Assembly (NCBI GenBank): GCA_013397435.1
Contig: VZRG01000165.1
Location: 745,922-809,921, forward strand
Source: Erythrocercus mccallii
Taxonomy: Eukaryota > Chordata > Aves > Passeriformes > Dicruridae
Direction: 5' to 3'
Length of the DNA stretch: 64,000 nucleotides
Of the stretch, positions 1-10,600 are shown in pieces. The notes under the pieces are model-generated. The model saw nothing but the letters and a program-made list of their open reading frames with translations. It did not search any database and was not told the DNA's origin. Numbering within the stretch: position 1 is the first letter of the stretch; each line of letters starts with the position of its first letter. Both the position numbers and the translations under genes were made by a program.

Positions 1-50
1 TGTCCTCTGGGCAAACAAGATGCAGTGCAGTTTGCCAGTGTTTTGGGGGA

Positions 51-64
51 GTGTGTGTGTGTGT
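51..64. repeat. (GT)7 microsatellite
   Basis: Seven GT units follow a short G run. This is a short dinucleotide tract of ordinary kind. Confidence 0.8.
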
Positions 65-449
65 CATTCACAAAGCTTTAAAAGTTCCTGTTTATTCTGA
101 GTGGACATTTGAGATCCTGGGACAGAGATCATAAAACTAGACCTTTTTTCTTTTATACTTTGCCAGCAGCAGACTGTTCACTCTTCTGTGGGAGCATACA
201 TACATATATAACAGCTTTTGGATCGTCTGAAAGACCACATAAATGTAAGCTATAAGGAAGGTAGTGAAACTTGAGAATCATGTGTAGCTTGTCAGACTGG
301 GAATTATGACAGCCGTCTTCTTTAAGAGTGAGACTATAAAGATCTCTTATGAGAAAATCCATTCCACTTAAAGCATCCACAGACAGCTGCTCATATTTTT
401 TTTAAAAAAACAATTACCCTGTGCAGCACTAGCAGTCCTAGTTCTAGTG

Positions 450-488
450 AAAAAAAAAACCCAAACAAAAACAAAACAAACAACAAAG
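450..488. repeat. A-rich simple repeat
   Basis: A run of A followed by irregular CAAA/CAAAA units. It looks like a degenerate poly(A)-derived tract. No retroposed gene body is visible next to it. Confidence 0.6.
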
Positions 489-889
489 CTGTGCAGTATT
501 ACTGAGTCATATGTTAGTGTGACAACTCCTGTTTATCTTAACCTGCTGCAGCTTTAAACATGAAATCTAAGAGGGAGGAAGCAGGAAGACAATTTAGCAG
601 TCAAGAATAACTGGTGTGAAAGGAAGGGAGGGAGCTTTCCCCTTGGGCTGTGAAAAGATAACTTCCAAAGTCTTGCTGTTTCTTTCAAAATCCACTTTAA
701 ATGGTGATTTACTGAATACAAAAGTTCTGATATCTAATAGAAGTATTTTATGCCAAATTTATTTTTTTCCCAAAAAAATAATAATCTTCTTTTGGTTCAA
801 AAGATTTTTTAAGAAAGAAACAGATTCCATAAAATGAACAAGAATATTGTAGGTGACCTTGTGCACGCATTCATATTATTTTGTGGTAT

Positions 890-1015
890 ATCTTAGAAAC
901 ATAAACTGGATTGGGTTGGAAGGGACCTTAATGATCGTCTATTTCCAACCCCTTTTCCATGGGCAGGGACATCTTCCATTAGATCAGACTGGTCACAACC
1001 CCATCCAACCTTGTC
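890..1015 (-). mobile_element. CR1: CR1 LINE 3'-end fragment
   Basis: Read on the minus strand, this matches the terminal part of avian CR1 elements. A stretch of the type 'gatgtccctgcccatgg' is followed by 'ggttggaa' and then 'aaggtcccttccaaccca'. Only the last ~125 bp of the element are present, typical of CR1 5' truncation. No reverse transcriptase coding is included. Confidence 0.8.
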
Positions 1016-1072
1016 TTTTTTCCTTTATTTTCAATAGTGATTTTGCAATCTAATTTCTATAGCTCACAATAG

Positions 1073-1230
1073 CCAAAAAAACCAAAAAACAAAAAAACCC
1101 CAAACAAACAAAAAACCAAACACACAAAATCAAAACACACACAGAAAAAAACTTCAAAAAGAAACAAAACCAAAAAAAAAACCCACAAAACCAAACCAAA
1201 CCAAACCAAAACAAAAAAACCCAAAACCCC
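1073..1230. repeat. A/C-rich low-complexity tract
   Basis: About 160 bp made almost only of A and C, in units such as CAAA, CCAAA and CAAAAA. On the minus strand it gives a spurious 66-codon open frame made mostly of Phe, Leu, Val, Trp, Gly and Cys. It is not coding. Confidence 0.85.
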
Positions 1231-4200
1231 TGCTAAGTTTAAGCAAATTCTTGTCATTCAAATTAAAAAAAGTTTTGTTTCTAGTTCTGGGTTTTAAAAT
1301 GGTTTTAGAATGTATCTTTTGATACACTTATATCTCCTTCAGAGAAGGGGGAAGATAATTCCAGTATTTTAGACAGCTGTGCAAAAGTCCCCATTTAGGG
1401 GTTTTTGCATTCAGCAACTGTAGCGAGGAGCAACACTGACTCAGCTTTGCTGCCTTGTACACTCACAGGGATGGATTTTCTCCCTATCATGAAACTAACA
1501 ACAAATATGGCACAAAGTAAAGCTTTGGACATCAACAAACAAAAGGTTCTACAACTCTTCACATGTCTGCATGATTTTGAGGACTTAGCCTATATAAGTC
1601 TGCAATCTTGTCATCAAGTGGAATGAAGATTTAGAGCCATGCACATTCACATACTCAGAAGCCACAGGAGCTGCTGCCCACAGCATCCTTTTTTACACTA
1701 CAAAAATTACACTGTTGTAGCACTTCCACTCCAAAATTCATTGCCATAGCTCAAAATGAAGCCAGCACATGATTAAGCAAACTGCTATCTGTAAAAGAAA
1801 ATTTAGGACTTCTAGAAAAATACTCTACAATTATTTTTAGTGATGAAAAAGCCACACAATAGCACACTGCACATTCAAAATAACACTGAACATTTCTGGA
1901 GTATTGGTTTTTGATTTACGTAGAGACTCTCAGGTAGACACTGTGACTGTTTGATAGTGACCTCTGATGTGAATGCTGCTTTCCCAGAAGTGCCAGAGCA
2001 CTTGGCACAAACCCGAAAGTCATGAGACTTGCATGAGACACAGACATTACCATCTGTACCTTCGACCTCTTTTGAAAACTGCTAAGAACTGCCACTGTTG
2101 TCCCTTGAATGGCTGCTAAAAAGCCTAACTAATCAGTTAACAAAGTACACTGAGGCTTTCTCACAGCATGAGTATTTGGTTCTCTGGAACAGAAGATAAA
2201 AAAAAAGAACTATCAAGGAAGAGTTGCAATTCCATCTTAGAAAATGAAAGTTTATTTTAGGACCACTAAGACACACAGGATGAGATCCTCAGAATGGCAG
2301 CTTCATTGAAGCCTGCTGGATGTAGCTTAGTAAAATATATGGGCCTCAGTTTTTAAGAAGTAGCATTTTTAAAATGTTTGAGAGCTGTAAATTAATGCAT
2401 GACTGCTTTGGCTCTTTGGATTCAGAACAACCCATACAGAGTTTGCAATTAAGTGTTTCTTTTTTTCACTAAAATAGGCACCTATTTTCATACTTTCCTG
2501 AATAGGAGCAATACCAGTGTTAAGACCTTTCTCAGACAGTTTTTTTCGAGGTGCAGTTATTAAAACAATCAGATAGGGCTGTTTCTGAGGCTTCAAAAGA
2601 GAATTTCAAGTCCCCTGTGTGTGGTGAAACAATATCTATTTAATGTTCATTTCACAGAATATAAGCTCTCTATTTATGCAACTGCATTTTTACAGTGTTC
2701 TTTTCCCTGGTATCTGGAGAGGTTAAAGAGCTTTCTCATCTACAGCAAAAGCAATAATGTTTCTGCCAATATCTGGAATGAAAGCCGAAACAGCACTCAA
2801 AATACATCTTGAATAAATGTTCAAAAACATATCCTTAGGGTAGTTTCCCTTGTTACTGGCAAATCAAGTTTGCGTGTGTCTGATAAAATGGTTTGAACTA
2901 TGGAAGTTTAATGCTACAAAGAATGTTTGATGATGTCAGGACATGCCATATTACAAGCTCAGAGCAACTCACAATTCTCTTAGTGCTCCAATTCTTGCAA
3001 CTAAAAAAATCTATCAGCTGTATTGAGCTGGACACTCACTTTCTTCATCTTTCTAGCTACTGGCATTTTACAGGTTATTTCTGAAGTTTTGCCTCCTACC
3101 TTTTTTTGGTAAGCTTGAGGATTTGTATTAACTTGTCTTTGTTACAGCACATGACATAAAACTCCCTGAACTATTTTTCCTAAATGATCAGAATGATAGT
3201 CAATGACTTTTACATTACTCAAGAGAGAAACAAGGCACATATTTTTGCCAGTGAGGAGGACAATTAGCAAAACAAAACCTTATGAGGGAAAAATTCTTCT
3301 CTCTCCTGAGCACTTCAAATCACTACTAAGTAACTTCCCATAGATTCAGCTAAACACAGAGGTGAGTGGTGAGATAAGTGGGTAAACTTGTAGAAAACAG
3401 GAAAGATTTTAATCAACATAGAGTCAAATCAACACAAAAGTAAAGCATACTAAGCCAAGCCAAATGAAAAAAAGCTAGAGTGGTATTGCATTAAATAAGC
3501 TTAAACCTATTACTGAATTCTAACAATTGAATTGGAGTTTACTGGGCAGAGATGCTCTTCCACAACCACCTCTGTAACTGTCACCCAAGCAATGTTTTAT
3601 GTTCACCCCAGTATGTAAAGTCCCACCTAGGAGTGAGAAGACCAAGCCAGTTACGAAAGACAACCCAGATACTGGAGGCTCTAGGATGGCAGCAAGTATG
3701 GATCCAGTTTCTATTTATTTAATTCAAATAGGAGTCCCTAGAAACTGAGGAATTATATTGCACAATATTTCAGTTGCAACATTAATTCCATTTTCTTCTA
3801 CTTGTGAAACTTCTGCTTTTCAGAAACAAAATGTTACCCAATGCCCTATCAGTGCTTGTGGTGGTGTCAGAACCATGACAACAAAAAGAAAAGCTTTCCA
3901 GTTCTCTTTTGTTTTTTAGCCATTGAAACATTCAACTGATATTTTGGCTGACACAGTGCTCTGGTCAAAAGGGAGAACTGGGATCATGCTAGATGACAAA
4001 AACCAGTGCTCAGCAACAGCTTGATTGCATTAGGCTTGATTTGGTGGTGATTCCTCTCCATTTCAGGTAGTAAAATGTTTCTTGATTTCTTGCAGGACAC
4101 ACAAAATGCAGCTATTTTTTTTCTGGAAACTTTTCAAAATCAATGGACACTGAAAGCCTCTGAAAACTGAGCACAACCTTTTTAAAGAAGTATTCCATAA

Positions 4201-5782
4201 AACTATTTGCAAAATATTTGTGGATGGTTGCATTTGCCCTTAGCTATTACGTTCCAGTTTGCATCTGCAAAGCAATAAAGTGTTTGTTTGGCTTATAGCT
4301 TTAAGTATAACAACTAAAGACTAAGGCAATTATTATTAGGATTTTAAGACTGCTAATTTTCCCCTCTGTGATCTCCCTTCTTCTGGTCACATTTTGAAAT
4401 AACAATTATAACTCCTGTAAGCCATATCCAGGAATAGAACCCAAACATGAAGAAACCACAAGTTCTGTCTGCTGATGCTAGTTACTACCACCTGCATAAA
4501 GGTTTGCAATGCTGAGTACATCTAACACCTGCAGCCTCTTCCAGAAAAAAATCAGTGGAAAAAGCTATATTACAACAGATCCATTTCAGATTCTCCTGCT
4601 GAACACAATCCTTTCTGTGATAATATACACAGCCTGCATCTACATCCTGTACTTACATCTGTCATGACTGCTTTACAGTAACCTCTTTGGGGAATTTTCC
4701 TAGCCTTTTTTTTTCTTTTTAGAAATAGAGCCAATAAAAGGAACTATAGGCATTTAAACTGCATGGTAATTCCTGTATTTAAGACCTGTTTAATCTACAG
4801 AAATAGTCCCAGGAAAAAAGCTACCAATCAAACCCAACCAACATGGTGTTTCCTTTCCCTTAACTATTAGCATTCAAAGTTATGCCAAGTTATTCTCTCT
4901 CTCTGGCCTGAAGTTTCCAGTAGTTTTTTCTGTCCATTTTAACAGGAGAGGTTGAAGAAACTTCATGGCAGTGGCACTCCTTTGGAACCTATAAAATAGG
5001 TCTACCACTTCTTCAGGAAGCAATACAACCATAGGGCTGTTGTCTTGGAGGCTCTTTTAAGGCTGGAAGTTCTGTCCAGGTCTCACAAGGTGCATCTTTA
5101 CTGCTATATATGAGAGACAGGATTTGGGTTAATGTCTTGGGTTATGGAACCAAAAAAATGTATATTTTATTTCATCTGTTGAAAGCAGTTGGGAAATTTT
5201 TTTTTTCTTTTTCCTTTATCTCTTGTAACTGTGGAGGAGGGGGATGGATGCTTTCTGATAGTGGCCCAGCTGTTAAAACCGGGTGGGGCAGTGTCTCTTA
5301 TCTCTTTCATCACTCATCCTCCCTCGGGGAATATCTGTTGATAATGGGCCATTAAGGCTCACCAATGACATGACACATTACATCATCCCATTGTGAGATG
5401 CTCCACCCAGCGGTGGGGAGCTCCGGATTTTCCCACCTAGATAAAAATGGAGACTGAGGAACACCAGACATCCTGTTTCTCCACTGGATTCTCTGGAGGA
5501 AGACAGGACCCATTTCTCCACCACTGAATTTCTCTGCGGGATCATCTCTACTCCACAGAACCGCACCTGTTACTCCAGGAGGATTCATCTGGACTGCTTC
5601 TAACACCTGTGGCTGCTCTTGACTGCCGGCTAGCTCCGGGACCCTCAGGGGGCAGCCACAGGAACGGCAGGATGGGACCTGCCCGTGGATCCTTGCTCAG
5701 TGACGTCTTCTCTCCAATCCAGGGGGACGCAACTGAAGGGAAGAGAAACTAGGACTCGAAGGGTAAAGTGAACAGGGGAAGC

Positions 5783-5788
5783 TTTATT
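5783..5788 (-). promoter_or_regulatory. Poly(A) signal AATAAA of nested LTR
   Basis: AATAAA followed by GCTT on the minus strand. It sits downstream of the TATA-like box in the nested LTR, as expected for the R region. Confidence 0.6.
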
Positions 5789-5851
5789 CACCTGGAGACC
5801 TACAGGTAGGAATCCAGAACCCAAAGAGCAACAAGAAACTAGAACAGTGGG

Positions 5852-5858
5852 TATTTAA
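5852..5858 (-). promoter_or_regulatory. TATA-like box of nested LTR
   Basis: TTAAATA on the minus strand, about 65 bp upstream of AATAAA. The position and spacing suit a retroviral LTR core promoter. Activity is inferred only. Confidence 0.45.
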
Positions 5859-6554
5859 CAACCTGGGCTAGGGGCGGAGAACTGGGGACAACCAACGGGC
5901 AGAGGGATTAGGGGATGACATAAGGGGGTGGCTACAACCTTGACCAATCCCGGGACTAGGGACATGGGGTGATATGGGGTGACCACCTGCCGGCCAATCA
6001 CCCGGCCTATCGCCTCACGACCAGGGGCCAATGGGACGACAGGGCCAGATGACAGACAGACAGGAGGCACATGGACAGGGGCGGGAAACATGTGACAGGT
6101 TGGGGTAAACAACTTAAGGTGGGAAAACTGACGGCGGCTGAGAACTGGTGCTGCGAACATAGGGGTACATACAACTCATTACATAAATGAACATGGAACT
6201 TAACATACAGAAAATCGGGGAACTTAAAAACACAGAACATCTTAACAAAAATGAACTAAAACCCACACCACAACAAACACCCTGCCCAACAGGGTGTCAG
6301 GTCATGTCCCTGACTCTGTCAGGGGTTTTCTAGGGTTTTTGTTTGTTTTGTTTGCTTGTCTTTCTGTGCTAATACATTTGTATTTTTTAATATTCCTAGT
6401 AAAGAACTGCTATCCCTATTCCCAAAGCTTTGCCTGAAAGCCCTTAATTGGAAAATTATAATAATTTGGAGGGAGGGGGGTTTACATTTTCCGTTCCAAG
6501 AAAAACTCCAGCTTTCCCTGGAAGATACTTGTCTCCCAAACCCGAGACAGTTAA

Positions 6555-7032
6555 GCAGCAGGCCCACAAATAATACACAATATTTAAATGTTAGTTCACA
6601 CCCTGGTTCCTTTCAGGCTGCTTCAGGTAACTCTCTCCAAGAAAAATTTAGTTCCAGAAGGAGGCTCAGCTGTGCAGCCATGAGCCAGTTTGTGCCATTT
6701 GGCTTTGAGGCCAGGGGTTGGCTCATGGCCTCTTTTTAATTAGCAGCATAAACATCTCTTCAAAGAACATATGTGGGTGTCAACCCTCATTAGAGGATTT
6801 GTGGTTGTGAATCGCAAGTGAGCAGTCTCTTCTCTATTGAAGACTTAATTTAGGCACCCGCAGTTTAGAAAAAAGGAAGGAATTAATTAGATTTTTTTTA
6901 TTAGTTAGCCCTAATGGAAGTACTGCTCTGAGGTGTTTCTCTTTTCCTCAGCAATCAGGATGCTTCCTTACTCTACTTAGTATTTTGGATTGTCAACTAA
7001 GACAGGAATGCCAAAGGTAGACATCACATTTT
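6555..7032. other. Spacer between two LTR insertions
   Basis: AT-rich sequence between the two ERVL target duplications. I see no gene, repeat or motif in it. Confidence 0.5.
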
Positions 7033-7037
7033 GTACC

Positions 7038-7675
7038 TGTCTAGGTTTAGGGCAAATTTGGGAGGAAACCTCCGAAGGGGTTCCTCTGGAAAGCAAAACT
7101 CAAACGGCCCCTCCCCCCTGCCAGCCCGGGAAAAGGAACTTCCTTAGAGAAGAGTGGAAAAAGCTATTTATTTAACAAAGATATCTACAAGTACAAAGAA
7201 TGAATAATATGAAACAATAAAATGAATAATGAAACAATAAAAGCTCTTGCTGCTCTGAAGAGGGATGGCAAACTGAGAAAAGTCCTTGCCGTGGTGTAGC
7301 TCAGTCTCTGTCCCACCAGAGGTTCAGGCCCCGGGGGGCCGCAGGTGCGAACCCTCGATGCTCCTTTGGGTTTTCAGTCCACAGCAGATTTAAAGTCTCA
7401 AGAAAAGGAAGAAAAAACAGCCCAGGGTTTCTTCTTTGCCTCAGCTAGCTAAACTAACTAAAAGCACAGGAGATCTCCACCGCTGCTGTCCCTGTCGCCA
7501 GGAACACACCGTCTGGAGTAAGGAATGTCCGGGGGAGTCAGGCAGTTCTCTCAAAACAAACTTGGCGCTTCTTCTTTCTCTGGTTCACGCTCAGAATCAG
7601 TCTTAAAGGTATAGGATACAGCACTAACAGAACAGACGACTGGGGATACAGGCATCATAAAGTCACCCTACAACA
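7038..7675 (-). mobile_element. Solo ERVL-type LTR with perfect target duplication
   Basis: A 638-bp solo LTR. On the minus strand it starts TGTTGTAGGG and ends CCTAGACA. Perfect 5-bp target duplications GTACC flank it at 7033-7037 and 7676-7680. The minus orientation is chosen because AATAAA (within GTTAAATAAATAG, near 7.17 kb) lies about 130 bp before the LTR 3' end, as in avian ERVL LTRs. Near 7.19-7.25 kb there is an imperfect tandem repeat of GAATAAT/GAAACAATAAAA units. No internal retroviral sequence remains, so the two LTRs of a provirus have recombined to one. The family name is not assigned. Confidence 0.85.
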
Positions 7676-7680
7676 GTACC

Positions 7681-10600
7681 ACATAGGCACCCACCTCAAC
7701 AATCAGATCCACCCCTAGACTCCTCCATGAAAAATTTTTCTTTTATGGGTTTTTCACCAGACTTATACTTAATCTCTGATCATTCAGCCTCTGCTGATGA
7801 AAATTTAAATGAAGAACAGAAGCTTCCTGCTTGCAACTGCTTAGAAGTAGTTAAGAGGCCAGGCAGGACAGAACCTCACAAACTAGGAAAAAAGTGTCAC
7901 AAGATTTTAGAACATCGAATAATAGAACCATGTTCTTTTTCGTCTGCTGTTTTTCCAGTCATCATAGATGCTATCACTCCTGTTCTTCCTTTCCCCTTTA
8001 AGGGGTCAACATGAGCTCAGGAGTAATCACAGTCATGTGGTCACTGGCTCAGAGTCCTTGATCTCAGAATTAATACTTCAAGACCAGTTCCTGTGGCAAA
8101 TCCAAAAAAGAGGATGCCAAAGAAAGTCGCCAGAGACCTTTCCCTTTCAAATACAAACAATTTAAACCATATCTGATTTGCTCTTTAAAAGTACACATGG
8201 TTTATTTTGTTTATATTACTTTTTTCCTTGCTTTTCAGACTTTTAAACTCTTCAAGGCAGAAACCTGTTCTTGACTTGATCCAGTTTTATCTCCTGACCA
8301 ATGCCATATGCACAGCAGCTGAACGGGTCCAATTCTGCACTGATTGCCCTGAATATCAGAAAACAGAATGGTATTTTTGTTTAGATATTGTAACACACAA
8401 AATACCAAAGTGTTTGGATTGTGATGGGAAGGCCAGTGCATGCATAACTAATATTTACTATCAGAACATCACATGTTCTAGCCCAGATGCTCTGGTTCAC
8501 TATTACATTTGTGAGCCACCTCAATATAATGCAATATAATAACAAATACAGATGAACCACAATTGTCTCAGTTTTTTACCATCCTCTCTCCTTCCTCTCC
8601 TCAGTCCTCACAGTTGGATTAGCAGCTGGCACCTGTAAGAGTGCACACAAGAAAACACTAATATTTCCTCCATTTTCTGCTACCTGAATTCAGGTCATAC
8701 CTGTATCATCCTGTCTCTTCAACATCCCAGAAGATCCACTGTCCTTCAGGATAAGAATCAGTATGTATGAGATTAAGGATAAGTAGCACTTATCAGTGCT
8801 TTTGATGTCTCTGGAGATTTTTTAAGCCAGCTCTCTGTTTACATCTCAAAGGAAACAGCACAGGGACAATGAAGTGGATCACTATTGTGGCTTTTCGACT
8901 GTTGTTGCACATGACAGATCAGTACCTCCTATGGAAGTCTCCTTGTCTTCAAACAAGTGCTGTTTCCTCAAATTACCTTTATTTCTGATTCTCTTTCTCC
9001 CTTTCTACTTGTATTTGTCCTATGTTTTGCATGACATGAAAATACGAAACTTCATCAGCATAGAGAAGAAAAGCCAAAACTTAACAAGCTGTGCATAATT
9101 ATTTCCTAATGGATTCCTAAACTTGCTATCCAGACTTTGCTTGCTGACTAAATGCAATGATAACACAAAATAATCCCATTTACATGGCATGTATCTGCAC
9201 AAGAATTTGTTTTCAAATTTGAATGATGAAGTTTTGTTATTCCATTGGTTTTCTTCATTGCTACCTGTGTTCAATACAATCAAAATTATTTGCTTCACTG
9301 TAGTTCCCATAAACCCTAAACAATAACTCTATGAGTACATGGTAAGTTTGCTAAAACAAAAACTGTATTAGGAGAAACTAAATTATGAAAGAACACAAAA
9401 ATGATCAGCCTTAAGACAGTCCAGGTTCTCTGATTTTCAGTTTACTGTCCTGACTGTTCCTGTTTTGGAATTGGTTCTGCAATTCACTTGCAGCTGGAAG
9501 AGCTTTATTCATATGAAAAGGTGCACAAAGCTTAGGCAATGCCCTCACTTAGACTGCCAGCTGCTTTGGACAAGGCTCTTTGGTTCTATTCCATGAAGTC
9601 CAAGTTGCTTGTAGCCCACAGACACTACCACAGCACATTTAATCCCATTACTCAAGTGCGAGCATGTCAGGCAGGTTTTCTGGTACTACTGAGGTTTCAA
9701 GAAAATGCATTCATTTCTACTGCTTTGTGATTCTATCTGCAGGCTGACACATGCCGTGAGACAGTTTTTCCCATATCTTTTTTTCTACCCAGAGGAAAGG
9801 GGGAAAAAAACCCCCAAACTATTTCACAACAAACTTAACTGCTCTGTGGAATTAAGGGAAAGTTTCAAAACAGAGGGCAAAGCCGCCGTTTACTGCTTCA
9901 CAAAGGATTAAAGGAATATACAGGAGATGTACTTCATAAGTTCTCTTCAAGGAGATGGACTGCTTTTATATAAACTGCCTTTCATCTTATCATATATTGT
10001 TCACACTGAGGATATAAAGTAGACAGGATATCGAGTGAGGTTATGAGATGATGCAGAAGGAAACAAGGCTTTTTCAGCAGTTTATGTTCTGAAACACTGC
10101 TGAAACATTCCAAGATTTCCACATCTCCGTATCTTTCTTGGAAATATGTTTGTGCTTATATAAATCCCACACACACCTGTGATTCATATTTTGAAGCAGG
10201 ACATGAATTTCTTGAGCAAACTGTTGTTTCATCTACATGGAGACAGTAAGTCTACTCTTGGGAATGATGCTAAGGCTTTCCACAGTGCAGTCCTCCAGTA
10301 TGTTAATGTCCCTTAAGGGTAGTTTTTGTTCTGCTACACTATAAAGTTAACTTGGATTTTTATGAATACTCGATACTTTTCAATCAATATTGGCATTTAC
10401 ACTCAATTTCATATAAAGAGATTGTGTGCCAGGGAAAATGATCACCCCAATTGTCTGGAATAGCTTGCCAAATAAAGAGCACATTTCTTCTTGTTTCCTT
10501 TGGAAAACAAATCATTGACACTGCAAAACAATCTAAACCACTGTTTTTAACAGAATGTTCTGTGCAGTGAGTTTGGAATTCCACAGAAGTACAAAATATC

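Larger units (their letters stand above)
1..5132. other. Intergenic region with no recognised gene
   Basis: This AT-rich stretch lies beyond the 3' end of SLAIN1. Apart from the CR1 scrap and simple repeats listed separately, I see no exon, RNA gene or regulatory element I can name. The open frames are short (under about 85 codons), lack splice context and resemble no family I know. In mammals the neighbour on this side is EDNRB, convergent with SLAIN1. I looked for EDNRB-like exons on the plus strand and saw none. Confidence 0.6.
5653..6319 (-). mobile_element. Second LTR nested inside the ERVL LTR
   Basis: Read on the minus strand this block has LTR organisation. A U3-like region begins near TGACACCCTGTTGGGC (about 6.3 kb). 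A TATA-like TTAAATA lies at 5858-5852. An AATAAAGCTT poly(A) signal lies about 65 bp downstream (5788-5783), followed by a U5-like stretch rich in CCTG. It separates the two halves of the plus-strand ERVL LTR, so it inserted after it. The exact ends are uncertain. CAGGGG occurs at both edges (5646-5651 and 6320-6325) and could be a 6-bp target duplication, but the bounded sequence does not start TG and end CA, so boundaries may be off by several bases. Confidence 0.6.
5133..6549 (+). mobile_element. ERVL-type solo LTR, interrupted by a second LTR
   Basis: The element begins TGTCTTGGG and ends CCCGAGACA. It is flanked by perfect 5-bp target duplications GTTAA at 5128-5132 and 6550-6554. Five-base duplications fit ERVL (class III) elements. 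The left part, up to about 5.65 kb, contains a TATA-like AGATAAAAATGG near 5.44 kb and a GC-rich U5-like stretch. The right part, from about 6.32 kb, resumes with a 'ttcctagtaaagaactg' stretch, an 'ataataatttggaggg' stretch and the LTR end. Both are typical of avian ERVL LTR 3' parts as I know them. The intervening ~670 bp have opposite polarity and are listed separately. No internal coding region or second LTR copy is present, so this is a solo LTR. Confidence 0.75.

Noticed and set aside
1057..1257. Hydrophobic 66-codon minus-strand frame
   Set aside because: It is the translation of an A/C-rich simple repeat.
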